Shown one piece after another: positions 1 to 9,062 of a stretch of DNA of 64,000 nucleotides (its first letter is position 1; each line of letters begins with the position of its first letter). The position numbers and the translations under genes are program-made. The notes under the pieces are model-generated. The model did no database searches. It saw only the letters and a list, made by a program, of their open reading frames with translations, and was not told the DNA's origin. The DNA is taken from NCBI GenBank assembly GCA_023421115.1, contig JAEZUI010000193.1:46270-110269 (forward strand). Reading direction: 5' to 3'. This DNA is from Bacillota bacterium. Lineage in GTDB: Bacteria > Bacillota > Clostridia > Acetivibrionales > Acetivibrionaceae.

Positions 1-1
1 T

Positions 2-496
2 GGTGTTAAGAAAATTACTGAAGCTAGTTGTGATGCGTTATCTTTTATGAATAGTTCAAGTAAATGGGAACGAGATGAATTAGTTGAAATTATTAGAACT
101 TATAACCCTGGATTCTCAATAACAGACGGTAAAAGTTTATCTAAAGCTATTTTTATTGGAAGTTTGATTATGCCTTCAGGGGCAGGAAAAGGTGCAGTAA
201 AGGGAGCTCGATCATTGATAAAGAATAATAAGACGCTTATAAAGGCAGCAAAAGAAGCTGGAGCAGATAAATTAGTGCAAGAAGAGATGAATGGTCTTAT
301 TTTTAAATTTCTTAGAGGAAATGCTAATCCTGGTAAAGGGTCAAAATATTTATTTAATGGTATATATGAGCTTCGAGGAGAGACAGGTGCTAGAATATAT
401 TACAGAGTAACCGATGGGGTGTTAGAGATATTAGGTAAGTCAAACAAGGATAATCAAAAGCAAGTAATAAAAATCTTAAAAAAGATGTACGAATAG
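2..496 (+). CDS. C-terminal part of a large protein, probable RelE-like polymorphic toxin tip (5' truncated by window edge)
   Basis: The reading frame is open from base 2 to the stop at 494-496, and the first ATG (47) has no Shine-Dalgarno site, so this is most likely the 3' end of a longer gene. After a hydrophobic Gly/Ala-rich stretch (near IMPSGAGKGAVKGA) the last 60 residues read like the RelE/HigB (Gp49-like) toxin fold: a GIYELR strand, a RIYYRV strand, then a strand and a closing Lys-rich helix with SNKDNQKQ. The known members are ribosome-dependent mRNA interferases; activity here is inferred. The gene just downstream looks like an immunity gene, the order expected of a polymorphic toxin. 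The protein family of the missing N-terminus cannot be seen. Confidence 0.6.
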   Translation, partial: GVKKITEASCDALSFMNSSSKWERDELVEIIRTYNPGFSITDGKSLSKAIFIGSLIMPSGAGKGAVKGARSLIKNNKTLIKAAKEAGADKLVQEEMNGLIFKFLRGNANPGKGSKYLFNGIYELRGETGARIYYRVTDGVLEILGKSNKDNQKQVIKILKKMYE

Positions 497-558
497 AAGT
501 TGTAGTTTTAAAATGAAATAATAATTTTAAGCTTTAAAGCTATTTAGGAGAGAAAAGT

Positions 559-1038
559 ATGACAAATAGAGTTATAACATGTAGAAATGCAACTTCATAT
601 ACAGAAATGCTAACACGTGGTAAGAAGTATATGGTTTTGGATATTGATCATAATAAAAGCTGTGTTAAAATTGTAGGTGACAATGGCAAGACAAGATTAT
701 TCCCATTAGGTTCGTTTGACTTAGATGGAAATGATGTTCCTATGCTTGTTAGTTGGAGTTTTGATGATAATATTGAAGAGGTAAAAAGAGAAGATTTTCT
801 AACTTGGGTTGAAGTGACTATTGAGATGAGTAATGGAACAAAGCGATGGTGTAAGTTGCTTACAGCTGAACTAATTTCTAAAATATTAAGTTTACCTAGC
901 AATTTTGGGATTTATTACCCTAATATGATTATTGTAAAAAGTTTCAATTACAATGATGTAGACAGTATGCTAAAAGAAATGGACGAAAATGATGAGTTAA
1001 TCGGTGCATCGCAGATTATAAAAGAAACTAATATTTAG
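559..1038 (+). CDS. Hypothetical protein, probable immunity protein for the upstream toxin tip
   Basis: A 159-residue soluble acidic protein with a good site (TAGGAGAG, 7 nt before the ATG), starting 62 bp after the stop of the toxin-like frame. The first 60 residues look like a small SH3-like beta barrel (GKKYMVLDIDHNKSCVKIVGD followed by a LFPLGSFDL strand); the rest alternates strand and helix. No signal peptide or membrane segment is visible. I do not recognise the family. An immunity role is inferred only from position and size. A terminator follows at 1096. Confidence 0.55.
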   Translation: MTNRVITCRNATSYTEMLTRGKKYMVLDIDHNKSCVKIVGDNGKTRLFPLGSFDLDGNDVPMLVSWSFDDNIEEVKREDFLTWVEVTIEMSNGTKRWCKLLTAELISKILSLPSNFGIYYPNMIIVKSFNYNDVDSMLKEMDENDELIGASQIIKETNI

Positions 1039-1095
1039 TGTAAACAGTTTAATAAGCTGTAGTAGATTTTAAAGATTGATTAAATTATTAACTCG

Positions 1096-1134
1096 GGTCT
1101 TAATAAAGGTATATCCTCAATTAAGACCTTTTTC
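1096..1134 (+). terminator. Rho-independent terminator after the immunity gene
   Basis: GGTCTTAAT and ATTAAGACC form a 9-bp stem around an AT-rich loop, followed by TTTTT. It closes the left-edge toxin/immunity unit and separates it from the convergent bat operon. Confidence 0.8.
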
Positions 1135-1247
1135 TCTTTTCCTTGATTATGCATTTATACCCGAAATTACTGTCTTAAGTGTTTAGCAAAGAACCAGCAA
1201 GTATTAATATTAAAATACAAGAAAAGAATTCATTCGGCAGTTCTTGG

Positions 1248-2909
1248 TTAAATTTTGCTAAGTCTTAGATACAGTTCTCTCATCTTACCTTTTAAATAGG
1301 AAATTCCTTCTTCTGAACTAGCTTTATCAGTTTCTAAATAGTCCATAATTTCAATAACAGTATCGGAAATTTCATACTTTGCAAGCTTTGCTTTGATCAA
1401 GTCCTTTGAACTTGCCTTTATACTCAGATGGAAACGATATTTAATCATATTATTCAATATACTATAAATTTCGTTTTTACCCTGTGCTTTATTTACTTGC
1501 TTAAACATTTCCACTAGTTTTTTATCTTGTCGTTTAGAAAACTTAGGCAAGAAAATTACCAAAATAACCAATAGTGCTATAAGAATAAATGCAATAAGTA
1601 CAACAAAAACATGGCTTTTTTTAAGCTGTAGTGTAAGATAACCTTCATTTTTAGGACTATAGTTTATACGGTCAATGATTACTTTTTCATATGCAACATT
1701 TCCACCCTCATTTTGAACTTGTGCTTGTGCCTGTGGGGCACTGCCTGTAACTGTTATTGTTGTACCGGGGATTTCTGCTTGTTTATAGGTACCTGACTCA
1801 GTATCGAAGTAAGAGATATAAATAGGATCAATTTTTACTTCACCGCTTTTTTCAGGTACTAAAATTATTTCATAATCCTTTCTTGACCAATATTGGTTGT
1901 CTATTATGTTTTCTTCCACGCTTTTTTCGGTTTCATATACAGTGAAATTGGTGATATCGCTTTTGGTTATTTTATCTAATACAGAAAGATCGCAATTTCC
2001 TGAAGCAGACACCTTAAGTGTCAAAGAGTCACCAAAGGGTACTTCTAATCTGCTGTATTCCGATTGTAAATCGAGTTTACCTACAATTCCTGAAAAACCT
2101 GCGGGTTTGTTTTCAGGTAATGGCTTGACAGTTAATTGTTTGCCTTCAGTTTTCATATACTCTGCCTGGGAAGTGCTGAAAAAACCGCCCCCTGTTGAGA
2201 CATTTGCTTGAAAATTGTACTCTGGTATGTTAAAGGTACCTACTTTTATTGGCGTTAAATAAGTTTGTTTTGCTTCAAATTTAACATATTTCTTGCCATC
2301 AAGATCAACATATTCAGCCTTTAAATTATCCTTTGGCACATCGTTTTGCATAAAACCGTCAATTTCAATTGTATCTCTAAATCCATAGTCTTCGATGTTG
2401 TATCGTGAATAAAGTTCATAGGCAAGAATAGCTTTTTGCCCCAAATAGATCTCACTATCAGATATAATAGTCTTAACAAATAAGTCTGAAACGTTCTGCT
2501 GAGGATGGTCTTTTGCTTCACTCACATTTATGTTAAGCTGGTTTGTCTGATAGGTTTTGCCTTTATATTCTACAATACCCTCAAGTGAAAATTCTCCTGT
2601 ACTCTTTGGCATAATGATATAGCGTATATCATTTTGGTAGGTCATATCTCCATTAATAATTTGGGTAGATGTAGATTGATTACTTGATAATATATCAAAA
2701 TTCTCAAGTCCTTTAATCTGAGATAATTTTGCACCTTGGGCATTTATCAATGAAAGCACTAAGTTGGTGCTTTTTCCCTTTTGAAGATTCAAACTGTCAA
2801 TATCTAAAAGGAACTGAGGGTCTTTGGCTATTACCCTGCCATTTGTCCCTAAAATAACTGTAATTAGTATTAACAATAAGAAGGCCGCTTTATTTTTTTT
2901 ACCAATCAT
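1248..2909 (-). CDS. batD: BatD-like protein (oxygen tolerance family), last gene of the bat operon
   Basis: A 553-residue protein with an N-terminal signal/anchor (about 6-27), a long extracellular beta-rich region of repeated Ig-like modules, a second membrane segment (hydrophobic run near VFVVLIAFILIALLVILVIF) and a cytoplasmic helical tail of about 100 residues. This is the BatD layout: a membrane partner of VWA proteins in the Bacteroides aerotolerance (Bat) systems, with no enzymatic motif. The ATG at 2909 is preferred over 2927 because AAGGAGG lies 6 nt upstream of it, whereas the upstream ATG touches that site. The start lies inside the end of batC, so the two are translationally coupled. 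Confidence 0.8.
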   Translation of the reverse strand: MIGKKNKAAFLLLILITVILGTNGRVIAKDPQFLLDIDSLNLQKGKSTNLVLSLINAQGAKLSQIKGLENFDILSSNQSTSTQIINGDMTYQNDIRYIIMPKSTGEFSLEGIVEYKGKTYQTNQLNINVSEAKDHPQQNVSDLFVKTIISDSEIYLGQKAILAYELYSRYNIEDYGFRDTIEIDGFMQNDVPKDNLKAEYVDLDGKKYVKFEAKQTYLTPIKVGTFNIPEYNFQANVSTGGGFFSTSQAEYMKTEGKQLTVKPLPENKPAGFSGIVGKLDLQSEYSRLEVPFGDSLTLKVSASGNCDLSVLDKITKSDITNFTVYETEKSVEENIIDNQYWSRKDYEIILVPEKSGEVKIDPIYISYFDTESGTYKQAEIPGTTITVTGSAPQAQAQVQNEGGNVAYEKVIIDRINYSPKNEGYLTLQLKKSHVFVVLIAFILIALLVILVIFLPKFSKRQDKKLVEMFKQVNKAQGKNEIYSILNNMIKYRFHLSIKASSKDLIKAKLAKYEISDTVIEIMDYLETDKASSEEGISYLKGKMRELYLRLSKI

Positions 2910-3780
2910 ATTCATCCTCCTTAGCACTGCTTTTTGCTTCCTGATTATTTTTTAAGCTTTCTTGTTCCTGTTTTTCAAGCATTTTAAGTATTTGGGCAAT
3001 ATTGCTGTCGCTTTGATCGGTATTAGAAGAATCAGATTCTTGCATTTGAGGGGCATTTTGTTCTTTGTTATTATCCTCCTCTTGTGCTTCGTTTTGTTGA
3101 CTTCCTTCTTTATTCTGCTCGTTATTTTTTTCCTCTTGTGAAGACTGTTGATTCTCCTCACTATCTTTTTGCTCGGAATCTTTATTTTGATTATTTTCTG
3201 ATGCATCCTCGTTTTGTTGATTTTGTTCCGAATCATTGCCTTGTTCGTTCTGATTGTTTTCTTGCTCATTCTTATTTTCTTGATTTTCATCTTGCTCTTC
3301 ATTATTTTTGTTTTGTTGATTATCAAGCTTACTTTTTACATACTCATAATTGTACTTTAATGGCACATTTTGAGGAAAAGCAAGTATTCCCTGTTTATAA
3401 GTTTCAAGTGCCTGGTGATAGAACTGCTGTTTTTGAACAGCATCATCGATGCTTTCAGCAAGCCTCAGACTGGAATTTCCTGAATTTATATACTTATCAA
3501 CAGTAGCGGAGGTTTTTGAATAGTAATTTATTGCCTCATTGTATTTACTTAATTTATATGAAGCTTGACCTAAATTATAATTAAGCCTTAGTTCTTCGGA
3601 GTTTTCTTCTAAACCCTTTTGATAAGTTTGGAGAGCCTGTTCGTAGTTGTTTGCTGCATATGCCCGGTTTCCCTTAATAATATACTCATTTATACCACCA
3701 TCAAAAGGGATTGCTCCTGTAAAAAACAATACCATAAAGACAACAATTAATAAGCCTGATATAATTGAAACAATTTTCAC
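2899..3780 (-). CDS. batC: BatC-like TPR protein with a Gln/Asn/Glu-rich tail
   Basis: A 293-residue protein starting at GTG behind AAAGGAGG. Residues about 3-24 form a membrane anchor. TPR helices follow (NRAYAANNYEQALQTYQKG, then LNYNLGQASYKLSKYNEAINYYS), a scaffold for assembling the Bat VWA proteins. The second half (about 150-270) is almost entirely Q, N, E, K, D and S, a low-complexity segment probably disordered outside the membrane. The start codon overlaps the batB stop. TPR plus position between BatB and BatD gives the assignment; the tail composition is unusual for its neighbours. Confidence 0.8.
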   Translation of the reverse strand: MKIVSIISGLLIVVFMVLFFTGAIPFDGGINEYIIKGNRAYAANNYEQALQTYQKGLEENSEELRLNYNLGQASYKLSKYNEAINYYSKTSATVDKYINSGNSSLRLAESIDDAVQKQQFYHQALETYKQGILAFPQNVPLKYNYEYVKSKLDNQQNKNNEEQDENQENKNEQENNQNEQGNDSEQNQQNEDASENNQNKDSEQKDSEENQQSSQEEKNNEQNKEGSQQNEAQEEDNNKEQNAPQMQESDSSNTDQSDSNIAQILKMLEKQEQESLKNNQEAKSSAKEDEYDW

Positions 3781-4775
3781 AATACATTCCTCCTTTCGGG
3801 AAGAAGATAAGCAATTAAAAACAACAATATCCCAGGTCCTAAAAAGTATTGGTAAAGTTGCTTATATCTTTTTACTTCGTCAGTGTTATAATTAGCTCTC
3901 TTTAGAGAGGATATTTTCTTTGTAAGGGAAGAGATCTCTTCACCTATCATAGAAGCTTGGTAATATGCACCGTTTCCAGTGGAAGCGATACTCTTTAAAG
4001 TATCGGCATTTAATTTCGACATAACAAATTCTCCGTTTTTGTCCTTTTTATAACCTGTTTTCTGTATTCCTGACGAATCATAATCAGGAACGAGACCTCC
4101 TTTTTCTGTGCCTATACCTATGGTGAATACTTTTAAACGATCATCTTTAATTGATTTTAATATATCAACACTGTTAGAAGTGTGTTCTTCTCCGTCACTT
4201 AATATAATTACTACCCTGTCAGCACTTGACGCCTCATTAAAAGATTTTTGTGCAAGACTTAGTGCAGTACCTACATTTGTACCGCCTCCCCCAATCATAT
4301 CCGTATCTATTACATCAAGGAACATACGGGTTAGCTGGTAATCGTCGGTCAGCGGCATTTGTATGTATGCAGCTGATGAAAAAGGAATAAAGCCGATTCT
4401 GTCCCCATCAAGTTTAGCTATTATATCTTCAACAATTTTTTTAGCTCTACTTAGCCTGTCTGGTTTGATATCATCTACTAGCATGCTTTTAGAGGTGTCT
4501 ATCAGTACATAGATGTCTAACCCTTCCTTATGTACTTTTGTAAAACCCATAAAGTTCTGAGGTCCTAATAACGAGATAAAAATCAAACTTAATCCTAAAA
4601 TGGCTAATATAGAACGTATAATTCTATATTTAGGCATAGTTTTAATGCTAAGCCTTTGGAGTATTGTTTCCTTTTTTTCCATACCTAAATATAGAAATAT
4701 ATAGCTTGCTAAGGGTAGTACGATAAATATCGTATAAAAAGGATATTTAAACTCAAATAATCCAAAAAAACTCAA
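3777..4775 (-). CDS. batB: BatB-like membrane protein with von Willebrand factor A domain
   Basis: A 332-residue protein. Two N-terminal membrane helices (about 12-30 and 53-71), a VWA domain with an intact metal-ion site (DTSKS, D93/S95/S97) and a C-terminal helix (about 308-325) give the BatA/BatB architecture: a periplasm- or wall-facing domain held between membrane anchors. It begins with TTG (AGTTTT follows) behind GGAGGAG at about 9 nt spacing; no good ATG exists nearby. It sits 28 bp after batA and overlaps batC. In Bacteroides and Leptospira relatives these proteins are linked to oxygen tolerance or envelope stress; the role here is inferred. Confidence 0.82.
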   Translation of the reverse strand: MSFFGLFEFKYPFYTIFIVLPLASYIFLYLGMEKKETILQRLSIKTMPKYRIIRSILAILGLSLIFISLLGPQNFMGFTKVHKEGLDIYVLIDTSKSMLVDDIKPDRLSRAKKIVEDIIAKLDGDRIGFIPFSSAAYIQMPLTDDYQLTRMFLDVIDTDMIGGGGTNVGTALSLAQKSFNEASSADRVVIILSDGEEHTSNSVDILKSIKDDRLKVFTIGIGTEKGGLVPDYDSSGIQKTGYKKDKNGEFVMSKLNADTLKSIASTGNGAYYQASMIGEEISSLTKKISSLKRANYNTDEVKRYKQLYQYFLGPGILLFLIAYLLPERRNVL

Positions 4776-4803
4776 AGTTAACAGCTCCTCCTTTAAACCC
4801 CAT

Positions 4804-5769
4804 TTATGGAATCTGGATAAAATAGTAACGGTCTAGAAAAATGCCTATTACCAACAATGCAAGGCCAACTAATATAAAAATAAAAGCTAACTCTATATAT
4901 TGCTTGAAATCGTCCTTTTCGAACTCAGTCTTCTCTAACTTGTTTATATCCTCAAAAACTTGAGACAAAGCTCCCGAATCCTTTGCTCTAAAATACTTGC
5001 CATTTGTTTTCTCTGCAATTCTATTTAGCAGTTCTTCATTAAGGTCACCATCAACTTGTTGGTAAGTTGTCTGACCGAAAACTTCATAGGGAATAAGAGT
5101 TTTATCTGAACCTACACCTATTGGATAAATTTTTATTCCATAGTCTTTTGCCAAATCACTTGCGGTTTCAGGATTAATGGATCCGGCATTGTTTGAACCG
5201 TCAGTAACAAGAATGATAATTTTTGATGAGGAATTGCTCTTTTTAAGTCTGTTAAGTCCAACAGAAATAGCCATACCTATTGCGGTACCATCCTCATTTA
5301 CAGATTCAAAACTAATATCCTGTAGCGATTCTCTAACAATATTATGGTCAAGGGTAAGGGGAACCCTCGTATAAGCTGTCCCGGCAAAGGCAATTAAAGA
5401 TATTCTGTCATTAGGCCTTTGATCGACAAAATCCCCGATGGTCTTTCGAGCCACTTCTAAACGGTTAGGCGTAAAATCTACAGACTGCATCGAACCGGAT
5501 ACATCTAAGGCTATTGCAATATCAATTCCCTGTTCAAAAACCGGAGAGTTTCCTTTGGTTAGTTGAGGTCTCGCCATAGCAATAACTAAAAGTATAAGGC
5601 TTGTAAGAATAATATATCTTCCGATTTTATGCTTGATGGTATTCTTATAGCCACGATTTTTTAGGAGCTTTACACTGGAAAATTTAAGTGCAGACTTTTT
5701 TTTGCTTCTAAAAAACAAATATATTATTAAGGGTATGAAGAAAAGATAATACCAATCTGCTAGTTTCAT
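4804..5769 (-). CDS. batA: BatA-like membrane protein with von Willebrand factor A domain
   Basis: A 321-residue protein with N-terminal hydrophobic segments (about 7-20 and 52-66), a VWA domain carrying the metal-binding DVSGS motif (D89, S91, S93), the later T and D ligands (EDGTAIG; VTDGSNN) and a C-terminal membrane helix near 292-312. It pairs with BatB, and the two VWA proteins are thought to form a membrane complex with the TPR protein BatC. The ATG follows GAGGGAG and overlaps the end of the upstream gene. VWA and anchors are clear; function beyond complex formation is unknown. Confidence 0.82.
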   Translation of the reverse strand: MKLADWYYLFFIPLIIYLFFRSKKKSALKFSSVKLLKNRGYKNTIKHKIGRYIILTSLILLVIAMARPQLTKGNSPVFEQGIDIAIALDVSGSMQSVDFTPNRLEVARKTIGDFVDQRPNDRISLIAFAGTAYTRVPLTLDHNIVRESLQDISFESVNEDGTAIGMAISVGLNRLKKSNSSSKIIILVTDGSNNAGSINPETASDLAKDYGIKIYPIGVGSDKTLIPYEVFGQTTYQQVDGDLNEELLNRIAEKTNGKYFRAKDSGALSQVFEDINKLEKTEFEKDDFKQYIELAFIFILVGLALLVIGIFLDRYYFIQIP

Positions 5770-6560
5770 TGCATTTCTCCCTCTTTTAATGCTTCTATAC
5801 TTTTTACCAACTCCGTAAGTCTTTCCATAAGTTCTAGTTTTTTGGCTAATGGTGCGGTTGCACCAGAAAACTTAAAGTAATCATTTTCCTTAAGCCAGGA
5901 TTTTATTTCCGTTAAATTATCATTCAAGCTTGGCAAACGGCCTATTTCATAAATTATCTCTGTTGATGTTTTCCCTTTTATAGGAAAGGAATAGGTAGAT
6001 TGTATATACTCCTTAAAATATAGAGTCAATTTAACTAAATAGTCCCCTTGATCAACTGACAAATTGCTTATTGCTTTAATAAAACTTTCATAAGGCGTTA
6101 ACGATAAAGCCTTCTTTCTCTTAAGGAATGACCTGATGTTTAAAACAAGTGTCAATAAAAATATAGCAACAAGCGGGAAAAAAACATACTTCCATTTTAT
6201 ATAAAACCCTGCACCTAATGGGTTTTGATCTCCATCATAGATATCATTTCTTTCTATTTCATCCATCGTAGATTTAACTATAATTTTAACTTCTTTGTCA
6301 CCTAGCTGTATTGTTTTTTCACCGGTTTCAAAACTACGAAGAGTGAGAATATAGCCCTCTCGTATACTTGAAACATTTACTATTTCAAAATCTTTAAACT
6401 TGTCCTTTAGTTCATCTATGGTTAAATCCCTAGCTTGAATTTTTAACTCAATTAAGTCTCCTACGTAAATACTTCGTTCTTCTGCGCAAATACGTTCGGA
6501 GGAAATAACCAAAAACAAACATATAATCAATAGAAGAAGTAAATTTTTACTTTTTTTCAT
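5766..6560 (-). CDS. Membrane protein of the MoxR/Bat operon (DUF4381-like)
   Basis: A 264-residue protein. It has a signal peptide (KKSKNLLLLLIICLFLVISS), a short extracytoplasmic beta domain of about 80 residues, one membrane helix (around KYVFFPLVAIFLLTLVLN) and a roughly 110-residue cytoplasmic helical domain resembling the tail of BatD. Small anchors of this layout often sit between DUF58 and BatA genes. The ATG overlaps the DUF58 stop codon (ATGA), so it is translationally coupled. It probably links the VWA proteins to the membrane; this is inference from position and topology. Confidence 0.65.
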   Translation of the reverse strand: MKKSKNLLLLLIICLFLVISSERICAEERSIYVGDLIELKIQARDLTIDELKDKFKDFEIVNVSSIREGYILTLRSFETGEKTIQLGDKEVKIIVKSTMDEIERNDIYDGDQNPLGAGFYIKWKYVFFPLVAIFLLTLVLNIRSFLKRKKALSLTPYESFIKAISNLSVDQGDYLVKLTLYFKEYIQSTYSFPIKGKTSTEIIYEIGRLPSLNDNLTEIKSWLKENDYFKFSGATAPLAKKLELMERLTELVKSIEALKEGEMQ

Positions 6561-7378
6561 CGCTGACCCCTTCTTCTGAAAAATTGTTTTAACGGCTTGA
6601 CATAGTCTTCATCAGTATATATATTGATAAGATTTCGCTTAAATAAACTAGTATCGGTATCGAGCCTTTGTTCGCTCTTCATGTTATCTAAAACAAGAGT
6701 TTCACCCGTTTCAAGATCCTCAAAAGTAAAAATAGCTCCAGCAGGTATCAATTCTTCAGCCCTGTCAACAATGCGTACTAAAACAAGGTCATGCCTTCCT
6801 GATGTGATTTTTATATCTTTTTTATATCCGTCATCAAGGAAATCAGATATTACAAAAACCACGCTATGTTTTTTTACTACACGGTTAAAGTATTGCAATG
6901 CTTTTGCAAGATCTGTTCCCGTGAGTTCGGGTTCAAAGGTCAATATGTTTTCAATTATGGATAAAACATGCTTTTTACCGTTTAATGAAGGAATAAATTT
7001 CTCAACCTTGTCGGTAAAGAAAATTACTCCGACTTTGTCATTATTTTTGCTCGCTGAAAAGGCTAAAGTTGCACTTACTTCAGCAATAAGGTTCTTTTTG
7101 TTACCAAAGCTGTTTGAACGGGACATGTCAATTAAAAGGAACATGTTCAGTTCCCTTTCTTCACAGAATTGCTTAACAAAAGCTTTATTGTGCCGAGCAG
7201 TAACATTCCAGTCAATACTCCTTACATCATCTCCGGGATAGTACTGTCTTATATCTTCAAATTCAACTCCCTTACCCCTAAAGCCGGAACGGTATTCACC
7301 GGAAAAAATCTCTTCAACCAGTTTATTTGATTTTATCTCAATCTGCCTTATCTTTTTGATAAGCTCCTTCGAAACCAT
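6557..7378 (-). CDS. DUF58 domain protein (VWA-like partner of MoxR)
   Basis: A 273-residue soluble protein with the DUF58 signature: FRGKGVEFEDIRQYYPGDD, then IDWNVTARHNKAFVKQFCEERE, then a VWA-like core with a DMSRS metal-site motif. DUF58 proteins are encoded next to MoxR AAA ATPases almost everywhere and are thought to be their substrates or adaptors. It begins 21 bp after moxR, with AAGGAGAAGGTG before the ATG, and is coupled to the next gene by ATGA overlap. It lacks the N-terminal membrane segments of the longer DUF58 proteins. Confidence 0.87.
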   Translation of the reverse strand: MVSKELIKKIRQIEIKSNKLVEEIFSGEYRSGFRGKGVEFEDIRQYYPGDDVRSIDWNVTARHNKAFVKQFCEERELNMFLLIDMSRSNSFGNKKNLIAEVSATLAFSASKNNDKVGVIFFTDKVEKFIPSLNGKKHVLSIIENILTFEPELTGTDLAKALQYFNRVVKKHSVVFVISDFLDDGYKKDIKITSGRHDLVLVRIVDRAEELIPAGAIFTFEDLETGETLVLDNMKSEQRLDTDTSLFKRNLINIYTDEDYVKPLKQFFRRRGQR

Positions 7379-7399
7379 ATAGACACCTTCTCCTTTTTC

Positions 7400-8353
7400 C
7401 TAAGGCAAATTAACCTGCTCTAAAATATTTGCTATTATTTTTTCAGAAGTAATATCCTCAGCTTCTGCCTCGTAGGACAGTAAAACTCTATGCCTTAAAA
7501 CATCATAAGCCATTGCCTTAATGTCATCTGGAACAACATAATCGCGACCTTTTAGGAACGCTCTACCTTTTGCAGCTTTAATAAGGCTTATAGAAGCACG
7601 AGGGGAAGCTCCACAAGAGATATATTCCGATGCTTCTCTAGTTTTTAACACTATATCAAGTACATAGTTTTTAATATTTTCGTCTAAATGAATACCCTCA
7701 ATTACTTTTCTCAATCTAAAAACATCTTCGCGGGTTAAAATCTTACGTATATCCGGTTCTGATAACTCTTCTTTAGTAAAGCCATCAATTATTTTTCTTT
7801 CCTCGTCTCTGCCCGGATAATTAATTTTTAGTTTAAGCATAAAGCGGTCCTGCTGTGCTTCGGGAAGGGGATAGGTCCCCTGCTGTTCAAGAGGGTTCTG
7901 GGTAGCAATTACCAAAAAAGGTTTGTCTAATTGATAGGTCTTTTCACCTATGGTAACTTGTTTTTCCTGCATCGCTTCAAGCAATGCAGATTGTACTTTT
8001 GCCGGTGCGCGGTTTATCTCGTCGGCCAAAATTAAATTACTAAATATAGGTCCCTGCTTTATTATAAACTCACCGGTTTTTTGATTATATATCTCAGTGC
8101 CTAATATATCTGCCGGCAACAAATCCGGCGTAAATTGAATTCTTTTAAAGTCAACCCCGACAACCTGAGCTACTGTACTAGCAGCTAAGGATTTTGCAAG
8201 TCCGGGAACTCCTTCTAAAAGAATATGACCTCCAGTCAATAGACCTATTAGAATTCTGTCGATCATATACTCTTGACCGATTATTACCTTGTGTATTTCA
8301 TCTTTTAATGAAATAATTATCTTTGCTTCCTCAAGGAAGTTTAATTTTTCCAT
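7400..8353 (-). CDS. MoxR-family AAA+ ATPase
   Basis: A 317-residue ATPase with Walker A GVPGLAKS (about 48-55), Walker B LILADEINRA (about 107-116), sensor 1 VIATQNP followed by the MoxR hallmark LEQQGTYPLPEAQQDRF, and a C-terminal lid with SPRAS. It leads the operon; MoxR ATPases act as chaperones that mature VWA-domain proteins, which fits the two VWA genes downstream. I chose the ATG at 8353 rather than 8368 because GGAGGAG lies 6 nt before it and the upstream ATG is fused to that site. Confidence 0.9.
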   Translation of the reverse strand: MEKLNFLEEAKIIISLKDEIHKVIIGQEYMIDRILIGLLTGGHILLEGVPGLAKSLAASTVAQVVGVDFKRIQFTPDLLPADILGTEIYNQKTGEFIIKQGPIFSNLILADEINRAPAKVQSALLEAMQEKQVTIGEKTYQLDKPFLVIATQNPLEQQGTYPLPEAQQDRFMLKLKINYPGRDEERKIIDGFTKEELSEPDIRKILTREDVFRLRKVIEGIHLDENIKNYVLDIVLKTREASEYISCGASPRASISLIKAAKGRAFLKGRDYVVPDDIKAMAYDVLRHRVLLSYEAEAEDITSEKIIANILEQVNLP

Positions 8354-8688
8354 ATATTGCTCCTCCATAAAAATATATACAAGCCATCATCAAAAATCAT
8401 TTCAGAATAAGCCACTTTTTTATAAGTAAATACAATTATGATTTTAAGGAAAAAGTTTTGCATATTTATGAACAAATTGTGAACAATGAGTATTATAATG
8501 AAAACAATACAATTTTATCATCATGCTTCAGTTCCCAAGAAGTATAGAATCAACAAGAACCCCATAACATGTAAAAGGCTAAATTGAAAATCTATAACAA
8601 TAAACAGCCAACTCTTCGCTATTTAGTGTTAGGTTACAGAATATCCAGTTATCACCTTGAAGATTGAGAAAGGTTGAAAGTCTCTAAA

Positions 8689-9057
8689 TATGTAAAAATC
8701 TATATTAAATCAGCTATGACAATAAAATAGCGAAAAACAAACCTAGTTAAAGTGTAAACCTGTTTTAGTGTCAAATGGCGCAATTACTAGACCTGAGCAT
8801 TAGAAGCTGTTGCCGAAAGCTTGATAATTTGAAGCAAAAATGCCACGGATGGCATTTTTAGCGTCTCGGGACAGGATGTCCCATAGACGCGTGCGAAAAT
8901 TATCAAGCTGAGGATACAGATTCTATGCGAAGGTCTTGTAATGGAGTCGTTTGACACTAAAACAATAGGTACTCTCTTTATACAGGTTCCAAAATAGCAG
9001 TACCACCAATTTAGACAGTCAATTCAAGCTTCTATAAGTCATGAGCGAGAACCTTTT
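8689..9057. repeat. Repeat family 1, copy 1: structured MITE-like element (core 8761-8964)
   Basis: The core is bounded by 15-bp inverted repeats TGTTTTAGTGTCAAA (8761-8775) and its complement (8950-8964). Inside are nested palindromes: AGCTTGATAATTT pairing with AAATTATCAAGCT, a hairpin on AAAAATGCC/GGCATTTTT, and one on GCGTCT/AGACGC. A second copy lies at 16401-16830. Weaker similarity between the copies continues about 70 bp to the left and 90 bp to the right of the core. There is no coding frame. It is either a non-autonomous transposable element or a dispersed structured-RNA gene. The rest of the 8370-9062 gap shows no gene. Confidence 0.8.
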
Positions 9058-9062
9058 CTTAA

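Noticed and set aside
2952..3326. Lys/Ile-rich 124-codon minus-strand frame and the opposite 140-codon frame
   Set aside because: Both are shifted readings of the low-complexity tail of batC.
6624..7241. 205-codon plus-strand frame
   Set aside because: Antisense to the DUF58 gene, with Ser/Leu-rich shadow composition and no start signals.
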